Shown: one piece after another, positions 56,278 through 64,000 of the stretch
Position numbering within the stretch: position 1 is the first letter of the stretch
Layout of the letters: each line of letters starts with the position of its first letter
Origin: Aphanomyces cochlioides
Lineage: Eukaryota; Oomycota; Saprolegniomycetes; Saprolegniales; Verrucalvaceae
NCBI GenBank assembly: GCA_019828595.1
Contig: JAHQRK010000016.1
Location: 806,001 to 870,000, forward strand
Length of the DNA: 64,000 nt
Direction of reading: 5' to 3'
Translations under genes and position numbers: made by a program
The notes under the pieces: model-generated
What the model saw: only the letters and a program-made list of their open reading frames with translations
The model's database searches: none
What the model was told of the DNA's origin: nothing

Positions 56278-56658
56278 TCGTGTCCAGCGTTGTAGTTTTC
56301 GCGCAAATCTCCAACTGCGACTCCTTCCGTTTCGTGTCCGGTTGTTGTCTCTGGGACATATCCCCCAGATACAGTTATCCGGACATTCAGCCGAGCAAAA
56401 CAAGTTTGTCCCTGATCATAACTCACGTTGAACCTGTCAACTTCAACGTTGCGAATTCTTGAAGCTTGTGAAGAACGCATGCGACCACAGGCACCCGAAA
56501 ATCTCAGCAGCCACGGCGGCGACAAAGCGGAGAATAGTTGGGATTCCTATCACTTATTCAGTGTATTTAAGTAGCTCAGACAGATCAATCATCCATTATC
56601 TTTGGCAAATTTTGAAGTGGCAGTCGACGGAGACGTGGCCACGTCAGAAACCATAAAA
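56278..56658. other. intergenic region between SulP and GH17 genes
   Basis: Contains the presumed SulP promoter with a TTATCCGGACATTC element at 56374-56388. An additional upstream SulP exon cannot be ruled out. No other gene seen. Confidence 0.35.
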
Positions 56659-57981
56659 TCACAAAATCAGTATTTCACCTCCCGATCGAAACGGAACAAG
56701 ACTTTTTCCAGTGGAAGCGGCCTCTTGCTGCTGCGTCGCTCGTCGTTTGAGCTCACGCTTGGCCACAAACGCGGCCACGGCGACCACGACGACGGAACCC
56801 ACGATGCCACCCACGATTACACCCGTCTGACTTGAAGTCGGGTGTGTATCTTGAGACATCGTGTTTTCAACAATCTTGTCACTCGAGTGTGATGGTGTGG
56901 ATGTCGTAGGCCGATCTGTTTGCAATTCTGGCGTGACACTGCTTGTTGGATGCAGTGATGTGTCATCGGGTTTCGGTGTCGTCGGAACCACTGACGTATT
57001 TAAAGACCAAGGATTCAATGTCGTTGTCGTCGTCTTCGTCGTTGGTGCTGACGAAGTTGGGATGATCGTTGATGCAACAGCGATACCGGTAGTTGAGGAA
57101 GGGACTGAAGTTGTTGGGCTCGGAGTTGGATTCGGGGTGGGGGCCACAGTTGGCTCAACGTCGAATTTCCACGATACACTGTCCGCGGATAAACCAAAAT
57201 GGGCTTCGTATCCGCCTTTGGGAGGTACATCTGCGAATTGAAAGTAGAACGACTCGGTCGTGATTGCTTTAGCTGCCCACGCTTGATAGCCCTTAAAATA
57301 TTGTCGTGCTGATGGCGTGTCTGATATGTACTTCAGAAAGGTGGCATCAGCAGTTGGCCAGCCAGTTTCGGTGAGTCTGATTTTGGATCCGTGAGCTGCT
57401 TTCATTGCTGAGTATCGCCTGTCGAGGGAATCTATCGGAGAGTCCGTCGGTGCTGGCTCAAAGAAAGGATAAATGTTGACGCCGACTACGTCGCAAACTG
57501 CACCGAGCTCAGGATGGGCGATCATCTGCGCGTCTGTTTGCACTGTGCCGATTGGAATATTCGCAAGACCAGCCGCTGCAAATGCTGCTTTAACTGCTTT
57601 GATTTTATCAATGACTTGCGTCACATTCCAGCCATTATCAAGATCTTCATTGCCAACATAGATTGACAGAACGCTTGTGGGATTTCGTTTGGTTCCATCT
57701 ATCGCGGCTTGCAAGTCGTCTGCAAAGGCGATAGGTCCACGCAGCCAAATTCCAGCAGCAATCTTGAGTCCAGCTTTCGCAGCAGAATCAATCAAGTTCA
57801 CTTGATTAGCCACGGACGTTTGGTACGTGCGGACGGCTCCAAACACTCGTTTCAGAAACGCAAAATGCGCATCCACATTGCCAATAGCTTGAAACGAATC
57901 ATAGCAGACACCGGAGATGGATAGAGCAAACTGGGCTGTGCACAACAAGATGGACAAAGGCAATCGTAGCGTACAGCTCAT
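56659..57981 (-). CDS. GH17 glucan beta-1,3-glucosidase, Ser/Thr stalk and transmembrane anchor
   Basis: 440 aa from the Met at 57981 (an in-frame Met at 58002 adds seven residues). Signal peptide (SCTLRLPLSILLCTAQFALS). The GH17 domain, about residues 22-275, shows GVCYDSFQA, VRTYQTSVANQ, SIYVGNED (acid/base Glu), VGVNIYPFFEP, and RLTETGWPT (nucleophile Glu). Residues about 280-390 are Pro/Ser/Thr-rich (likely O-glycosylated stalk). A single transmembrane helix (GVIVGGIVGSVVVVAVAAFV) and a short basic cytoplasmic tail (KRELKRR) follow. Acts on beta-1,3-glucan of the cell wall; membrane-anchored cell-surface enzyme. Confidence 0.93.
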   Translation of the reverse strand: MSCTLRLPLSILLCTAQFALSISGVCYDSFQAIGNVDAHFAFLKRVFGAVRTYQTSVANQVNLIDSAAKAGLKIAAGIWLRGPIAFADDLQAAIDGTKRNPTSVLSIYVGNEDLDNGWNVTQVIDKIKAVKAAFAAAGLANIPIGTVQTDAQMIAHPELGAVCDVVGVNIYPFFEPAPTDSPIDSLDRRYSAMKAAHGSKIRLTETGWPTADATFLKYISDTPSARQYFKGYQAWAAKAITTESFYFQFADVPPKGGYEAHFGLSADSVSWKFDVEPTVAPTPNPTPSPTTSVPSSTTGIAVASTIIPTSSAPTTKTTTTTLNPWSLNTSVVPTTPKPDDTSLHPTSSVTPELQTDRPTTSTPSHSSDKIVENTMSQDTHPTSSQTGVIVGGIVGSVVVVAVAAFVAKRELKRRATQQQEAASTGKSLVPFRSGGEILIL

Positions 57982-58262
57982 GGCAAGGGGGTGAAATGAC
58001 ACAAATGGAGCTCTTCAGAAGCCTCTATTATTAGCCATCTTGTGCCAGTTGTGGCTTTAATTAGACGGAATTTTTCTATGTCGCTTCGTCTGGTGCTTTG
58101 ACATGTCGTCCACGCCGCTTTCGAAATTTTGCTTGTCAAATTATCCGGATTATACCGGATAATAAGGAAATTTCGGATAAATTATGCGGATAGCATAATA
58201 CGGATAAAATTTATCCGGATTCTGTTGCCCTTCGAATTTCTCAAAGCCCTGCCACGATCAAG
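57982..58262. promoter_or_regulatory. divergent promoter with clustered CCGGATAA elements
   Basis: Between the GH17 gene (-) and the Yip1 gene (+). At 58141-58220 there are six copies of (C)CGGATA or its reverse complement within 80 bp: TTATCCGGAT twice, plus ACCGGATAA, TCGGATAA, GCGGATA and ACGGATAAA. This is the densest cluster of the element in the window; the last copy is 43 bp before the Yip1 ATG. Confidence 0.5.
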
Positions 58263-59266
58263 ATGATGGAATCGTCCTCCCCTGATGTCCAGGCAGCAGC
58301 CCAAGCGATGAATGATCGATCGCATGGACTTCATTTTGGTATGTGTTTTTTTCTACTTGAAGAACGTACCGTGCTTTTTAGAGGTCTCTGTTGGTGACGC
58401 AGCGGACATCGAAGATGGAATGCTCTCACCTAAAGGTAAACCAATCGAATGAGCATCCAGATGAGCGAATGGAGTAGTTGACGACGGACTGCTAAAGCAA
58501 AACAATCCCCGCACAAGCGCTGGCCTCTGTGGATGCTTCACGCTTGCATTTTATCAGCCTGTACGCGCTGTGTGGATATTTTCTTATTGAAATCCTCTTG
58601 ACTTTAGTATTTCAACGTTGATACTGTGGATATTCAAGTTCGCTTGACTCGAGCGCTACTTCCATTTAAGCAAGACCCAAGCTTCAAAGACATTGCGCTC
58701 AACTCTCCTGATGCGTATGGTCCCTTTTGGATCAGCGCCACGTTGGTATTTTGCATGGCCAGCTGTAGCAATATCGCCTCATGGCTTGACTACACTGGTG
58801 ATGCTTCCCAATGGTCGTACGACTTTAGCCGTGTAGCCTCGTCGATGACTCTTGTGGGTCTCTACCTCATCGGTCTTCCCTTTGTGCTGTGGAGTGTTGG
58901 CAAATACTGGGCCATTCCATTGCCACTATCTTTCTTGGTCTGCTTGTATGGTTATTCCCTCACGATATTCCTCCCCATCATGGTACCGTCCTTTAATGAG
59001 TCGATCTCTCATCCGCGTGGTAGTTTATCTGCACGGCACCAGCTGACGCTGTGGACTGGGTAGCCATGCTCTTCTCTATGGCTTGGTCATGTTACTTTTT
59101 ACTTATCAACGTTTGGGGCTACGCAGCTGACTTCTTGCCGAAGGAAAAGTTATTGCCATTCTTGTGCTTCATCGGGTACATACTGCTATCCAACTGCTAT
59201 CGCTCACGTCTGGCTAGGGCTTCGAACTTGCTCTGGGTCATCTTGATCAAACTGCTCTTCTTTTAA
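58263..59266 (+). CDS. Yip1-domain membrane protein (YIPF family)
   Basis: Six exons: 58263-58338, 58382-58435, 58478-58560, 58608-58982, 59024-59175, 59218-59266; 789 nt, 262 aa, in frame. Family signatures: YFNVDTVDIQVRLTRALLPF just before the membrane domain, then DAYGPFWISATLVFCMA, LYLIGLPFVLWSVGKYW, CLYGYSLTIFLPIMF, WVAMLFSMAWSCYFLLINVW and a final helix GASNLLWVILIKLLFF: five transmembrane segments, as expected of Yip1. The acidic, hydrophilic N-terminus faces the cytosol. Yip proteins recruit Rab GTPases and act in ER-Golgi transport; closest in layout to YIPF1/YIPF2 (inference). Confidence 0.93.
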
Positions 59267-59341
59267 GCCTGAATGTCTTTCCTCTCCCGATGAGCCTCTA
59301 TGAGGATTAGATTAATGAAGGGTCTTTATAATAATATCTAA

Positions 59342-60070
59342 CTACGTGCTCAGCGCAATGTCGTCGTAAGTGCCTGCCACTTCGATCGGGGCGACGGGAA
59401 ATTCCTCAAGTTCGCTGGTTAGAACGACTGCATCGTCGTCGTCGTCTGTGTCATTTTCCAAGGTCAAAAGTGTGTTGGATTGTTCTACAGGTTGCAGTGC
59501 ATGAGATGACGAAAGAGAATGGTTGACAGCACCTTCGTCGAGATCGTCGAAGTCAATGCCATTCGAGTCGGCTGTCTTTTGCGACACAAGCAATTTACGA
59601 TTCCTGCCACAGAGAAAGGTGAGCATCGAAGCACAAACAGTGAAGCCCTACTTTAGGAAGACGGCCAGGCGCATGTACTGGTTGGCATTCCGGAACATCA
59701 TCATGAAATCGGCTGCGACTTCTTCCAATTCTTCGACAACACCCTCTTGTTGAAAGTAAAGTGCCACCGACACGATGCTCAAAATTGTCGCCGCAACATC
59801 AAACAAATTACTCCACCGTGTCCAAAACTTGCGTTTCAGGGCCAGCATGCGAATCAAAACTTCGACGACGAGCATCGAGCAGATCAGAATCTCGAGGGAG
59901 ATGAATAGCTTTGAGGTGGGTGTTCGCCAATGGTTCAAGATTGTCGAAGCCACGCATGCAATGCTCGACACAATCATAAGTAGATAGACTGTTCGGTAGA
60001 ATGCCGAGAAGTACAATCGACTTGCAACGACCATCGCATACTCGGAGCACGAGAGATGCGGCCGATTCAT
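59342..60070 (-). CDS. small voltage-sensor-like membrane protein
   Basis: Exons 60070-59652 and 59603-59342 encode 226 aa. Four hydrophobic helices (FYRTVYLLMIVSSIACVAST; KLFISLEILICSMLVVEVLIRM; LFDVAATILSIVSVALYF; and a segment with spaced basic residues RNANQYMRLAVFLKNRK) resemble a stand-alone voltage-sensor/ion-transport-like domain. The helix-3 motif NLFDVAATIL and the Glu in VEVLIRM fit this. The C-terminal tail (residues about 145-226) is acidic with DDDDD. No pore helix, so a channel function is not proven; HVCN-like or TMEM-type voltage-sensor proteins are the nearest known layout. An upstream Met at 60238 extends the frame, but that part looks non-coding. Confidence 0.65.
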
Positions 60071-60549
60071 TCCGGCCGACACTTGCCGCTGATTGTGCCA
60101 ACGAACACAAATTACAAATACAAAACCAACATTCTGTACTGTGGTGATAGAATAGAATGAAGATAAAATGAAGTATACTTTATCCAAGTGAAATGATGTT
60201 GGCATACCAGAATCGCCATTTTGAAAATGGCCGACCATACCGTAAGAACGCCGTGAACATCCAAGTATATGTGCGTAAACGGTTGTGGATATACATGTTT
60301 ACTTCATTCGCGACGAGGTGGCGTCCTATGTTGTGCGCAAATACACGAATATTTGCAAAAAATCAATAAAATTTTATGGAATAGACTCAATTATTAATAG
60401 AATGTTGTAATTTATTCGCATAAACTCTGGAGTAATGTGAATTGTATCAAGATTTATCGACTATTTTAAAAAATGTAGTGATTTAAAAATATGTTCATGA
60501 GAATAGACCCAAATTGATCCATTCTCCATACATACTTGGAAGAGTGATC
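60071..60549. other. divergent promoter region, AT-rich
   Basis: AT-rich gap (notably 60340-60500) between the voltage-sensor-like gene (-) and the aprataxin gene (+). No ORF of note. Confidence 0.4.
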
Positions 60550-61258
60550 ATGAGCGACAGTTGGAAGGATGGGCTCCTGGTCTATTTGACCCGGCCAGAA
60601 GACCGCAATGATGTTGTGTATCATGACGACAAAATTGTCGTTGCGCTGGACAAATATCCCAAGGTAAGACTTGCTGAAAGTGAATGAAAACGTTATGCCG
60701 TGCTGGAAGGCGAAATTGCATCTGCTCGTAATCCCGCGCGAAATCCTTCCGCTTGGTGTTGGAGATCTGGGTGAGGAGCATCTTCCTCTTCTTCACCACA
60801 TGGCCAGCCTAGTTGCTTCAGTGTCATCTCTTCCACTGCGTATCGGGTTCCATGCCGTGCCTTCGATGCGGCAACTCCATCTCCACATCATCTCGGATGA
60901 CTTCAGTTCGCCAACCCTCAAGAACAAAAAGCATTGGAACTCCTTCACATCATCGTTCTTCAAGTCTCTTGACAGTGTTATCGAGGCCATTGAATCAAAG
61001 CGTCGATTCAAGGTGGACGCGGAGTACGAAGAAGAAAAACTTGCTGGCAAGCTGGTATGCCACAAGTGCTCTGAAGCATTTGCCCAAATACCAAAACTCA
61101 AACAGCATCTTGCGAGTGTACACCCCGCTAGCCCAAACAATACTCTCGAATCTGTCCTTGCATGTTTGAAAACGTCAAAGAAACGACAAGCGCCAGTGAG
61201 TCCCGAAGACGTTCCATCCAAGCGGCATGCCTCATTGACTGATCGCAAAGAATCCTAA
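60550..61258 (+). CDS. APTX: aprataxin-like DNA adenylate hydrolase (HIT domain + C2HE zinc finger)
   Basis: Exons 60550-60663 and 60710-61258, 46-bp intron, 220 aa. HIT domain about residues 8-105: KIVVALDKYPKAKLHLLVIPRE and the histidine triad RQLHLHIISDDF. A C2H-type zinc finger, CHKCSEAFAQIPKLKQHLASVH, near residues 141-162 is characteristic of the aprataxin/Hnt3 group. Aprataxin removes AMP from 5'-adenylated DNA ends left by abortive ligation. The vertebrate FHA domain is missing, as in fungal Hnt3. The C-terminal tail is basic (KTSKKRQAP...PSKRH), a probable nuclear-localisation signal (inference). Confidence 0.94.
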
Positions 61259-61285
61259 CAAGATCATATTTATTGAAACTCATGT

Positions 61286-63289
61286 TTACTTTTTGTGCAT
61301 GGTAGCCAAAAACTGTTGCGCTTCTTCCTTTTCAGCAGCGCATCGCTTCTTGTCCCACTTGAGAAGCTGAGCCATCATGGAAATGACCTTGTCCATCACT
61401 TCTTCCGATGCAGTCGAGTCAACGTAGGCAAGTCGGGTGCGACGAGCGAGCACATCGACGGCCTTGACAGCAAATTCTTGCTGGACAGCAAACACGACTT
61501 CAGATTCCAAGTAAGGGTACTTGGGATGCAATCGCTTGGGGTGGTCACCAGGCTTGCGGTGCAAGAAGCCGCTCTTTTCGAGCTCACCAATTTGAAGAGC
61601 GCGCGTGCCGTAGTTCTTCATCAAGTGCTCGGCGATTTGTTTGTCCATGTTGTATTTTTCACGAAGGGTGATGGTAATACGGTCGAATTTCTGGTTGCAG
61701 ACTTCACCAATGCGATCGGCGCCGACGAGTTGCATGAAGCGCGTCGAGCACTTCTTTTGAGAGAGATCAGGGAAGAGCTCTTGGACCTTGTCGATCGCGT
61801 CTTGAGCCATACGGCGGTACGTGGTCCACTTGCCACCAGCAATGGTAACCATCTTGGAGTCCGAAACTTCCAAGACATGTTCACGGGAGATTTGAGCTGT
61901 ATTTGTGTGGCGTGGGTCTTTCACGAGAGGACGAATACCACTCCACGCCGAGCGAATGTCGTCTTCGGTCACGGTAGCATTCAAGTAGCGATTCGACTCG
62001 TTGAGAATAAATTGAATTTCTTCCTTCGTTGGACTTGGCAACATGGTAATATCCGATTCTGAGTCAGTTGTGCCGGCTAAAGTGCCATTTTCCCATGGGA
62101 GGTAAAACAAGACACGGCCGTCCGTGGTCTTGGGCACAATCAAACCCATGCGGTTGGGGCTGAAATGGTCTGGCAAGACCACGTGGACACCAGCAGCAGG
62201 GACACAAATGTTTTGAGCATCAGGGTTGTCGAGGTGGCGAATACCGTCTAATTATAAGTGTCATTGAGTGATCGTATTGAATATTCAAACCTGTGAAGGG
62301 ACCCGTTGCGTTCACGATGGCCTTGGCCTTAATTTCCCAGGCTTCACCTGTTTGAGTGTCTTGTACTTTGACGCCAGCAACGTTGCCCTTGTCGTCCTTG
62401 AGGATAGCCGTAACTTGGATGTAGTTGGCCACAGTGGCGCCACTTTGGGCAGCGGTTAAAACAACGGACAAGTTCATGCGGGTGTCATTCATTTGACCAT
62501 CATAGTAGACGACAGCACCCTTGAGACCATCCTTCTTCAAATTTGGGTATTGATACATGGCTTCTTCAGCATCAATGTAATAGCTGCTGGGCACAGAGCG
62601 GTCCGAGCCAGCAACCAAATCGTACACCTATTTTGAATTAGCCAAGAAAATGTAAACTGAGCAGTACCTTGGCGCCGACCCACATGTACGGGATTTCCCA
62701 CCAAGTGTAGATGGGAATCATAATGGGAAGAGGACGATTCATGTAAGGAGCTGCCGTCAACATGTGCTTGCGTTCTTCCAAGGCTTCCATGACCTGTTGC
62801 CAAAATAAGCATAACGCCAACGACCGAATTGAATACCAATTTGTAGGCCGAGTAGTCAAGCTTCATGAAAGCAGTTTCCAAGTAGCGGATACCGCCATGG
62901 ATCAACTTGGTTGAACGGCCAGAGGTACCGGCACCGAAATCGCTGCGTTCAATCAAAGCAACTTTCATGCCGCGAGTCGCAGCATCCAAAGCGCAGCCAG
63001 CACCGGTGGCACCGCCACCAATGACGACCACATCGTAAGACTCCTTCTTCAACTTGTTGATTAAATCCCCACGTTCAGGCACTTCCCATGGCACAATCAC
63101 GTGACCATCGTCGCATTGAATAGGCTTGACGTATTTGAGATGGCCATCCTTGTCCAAGTTGTGGCTTTCAGGATGATACACTTGTGTCTTATTTCTTGCA
63201 ACATTAGCTGTAGAATAAGCAGCCAACAGCGTTACAGACACTGCAGTGCCGCGCTTGAGAGGCGCCAAGACACTGAACATGGAAGCCAT
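61286..63289 (-). CDS. FAD-dependent glycerol-3-phosphate dehydrogenase, mitochondrial
   Basis: Exons 63289-62837, 62793-62668, 62627-62291 and 62247-61286; 1878 nt, 625 aa. An N-terminal mitochondrial targeting-like segment ([19 protein letters not shown]) is followed by the Rossmann FAD motif [18 protein letters not shown] (residues 87-104), [20 protein letters not shown], the NATGPFT loop, [14 protein letters not shown], and a C-terminal helical domain ending MHKK. Oxidises glycerol-3-phosphate to dihydroxyacetone phosphate and passes electrons to ubiquinone in the inner membrane. An upstream in-frame Met at 63358 would add 23 residues. EF-hand domains (present in animal GPD2) are absent, as in plants and fungi. 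Confidence 0.96.
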
Positions 63290-64000
63290 GGAGTTGAAAT
63301 TCCAAAATGAATCTTGGGGAAGTCGACGACAAATCGCCACAGAAAGGAAAATCTTCAACGTGCATTTGATTGGATAAAATGAATGAAATATGTAAGTTTG
63401 ATTGGCTGAGAATAGTCGATCGGTTGGGATTCCGGATAAATTTTGAGTTTAAGCAATTCAATGAAGGAATATCCGGACAACCTTACAAACCCCTTCGTGA
63501 TGAGACATCGCTGTTGAGGGATGTGCGTCGCAGAGGTGGCACATCTACGGCGTACACAGTTGTGGCCATGCGATTTCTCGCGCTCGGATAGCTTGGGAGA
63601 GAGCATCAAGGGCGAGGAATACCTATGTTGTCTCTGCGTAGCTTTGTGCCAAAGCCGTCGTGCCTGGGACATTGAGAGCTGGAAAACAACAGAGTTGATG
63701 GTAAAAACGCTTGTGAGGCGTTCGTGTTGAGGCATTGTGGCTTTGATGCAACGTTGGGTTGACCATCCCTTTGAGAACATCGGTCAAGAGTTTGTCGAGC
63801 TATGAGCATTATTCAACGTGTGATGCACCACTTCAAAAGGTTGTTTGCTTGCTAAACACTATTCTCTGATCAAAACGACAGAGGAAGTAAACTTCCAGCT
63901 GGAACTTCCTCAATTTCTCAGTTTCCATGATGCTTTGTACGACCATGACTGCAGTGGTGGGAACCAGAAGTGCGCATATGGTAGGCAGCCTGGGTGATGG
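63290..64000. other. promoter of the glycerol-3-phosphate dehydrogenase and window end
   Basis: TTCCGGATAAA at 63430-63440 and ATATCCGGACAA at 63469-63480 lie 140-190 bp upstream of the dehydrogenase ATG. An ATTGG/GGATAAAATG stretch at 63365-63405 resembles similar boxes at 18672 and 20385. From 63500 to the end I see no recognisable gene; ORFs on both strands are short and conflicting. Confidence 0.4.

Noticed and set aside
61295..62062. 255-codon + strand ORF opposite the glycerol-3-phosphate dehydrogenase
   Set aside because: Antisense shadow of the conserved C-terminal half of the enzyme.

Overview
The window is nuclear DNA from an oomycete, most likely a saprolegnialean such as Aphanomyces (inference). 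Genes are dense and lie on both strands. Nearly all spliced genes carry introns of only about 37-51 bp with GT...AG borders. The gene families (START-like/FYVE-related proteins, WRKY19-like zinc-finger proteins, GH6 and GH17 glycosidases, S28 proteases, a SulP-STAS-cNMP transporter) are typical of oomycetes. I rebuilt about 58 introns by hand. Every complete spliced model closes in frame, except one paralogue with a frameshift and one hypothetical gene whose 3' part I could not resolve.

Layout. 1-0.8 kb: 3' end of an unrecognised gene. 1.4-3.2 kb: amidophosphoribosyltransferase (purF type). 3.7-31.2 kb: six paralogues of a START-like + FYVE-related zinc-finger family (three intact on +, two intact on -, one frameshifted on +). 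Between them lie an FN3-thioredoxin (nucleoredoxin-like) gene, two WRKY19-like zinc-finger genes, and a long repeat-rich stretch with a decayed Harbinger-type transposon. 31.3-32.3 kb: secreted GH6 glycosidase. 33.0-39.2 kb: a 21-exon ferlin. 39.3-40.9 kb: a Ser/Arg-rich hypothetical gene. 41.0-49.8 kb: S28 serine-protease cluster, with two intact copies and a middle copy whose 5' part is replaced by mariner and hAT transposons. 52.4-53.6 kb: homoserine O-acetyltransferase. 53.9-56.3 kb: SulP-STAS-cNMP transporter. 56.7-58.0 kb: GPI-less, membrane-anchored GH17 glucanase. 58.3-59.3 kb: Yip1-family protein. 59.3-60.1 kb: voltage-sensor-like membrane protein. 60.5-61.3 kb: aprataxin. 61.3-63.3 kb: mitochondrial FAD glycerol-3-phosphate dehydrogenase.

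Functionally the window mixes housekeeping metabolism (purine, methionine, glycerol-3-phosphate), membrane traffic and signalling (ferlin, Yip1, START/FYVE family) and secreted or surface hydrolases. The most interesting signals are: (1) the START/FYVE cluster, with a conserved N-terminal motif exon, three short motifs conserved in otherwise divergent low-complexity tails, and finger sequences lacking the classical PI3P-binding signature; (2) a recurring palindromic TATCCGGATA-type element just upstream of several unrelated housekeeping genes; (3) a 519-bp perfectly identical tract between the two intact S28 genes, pointing to gene conversion; (4) several fold-back and nested insertions.
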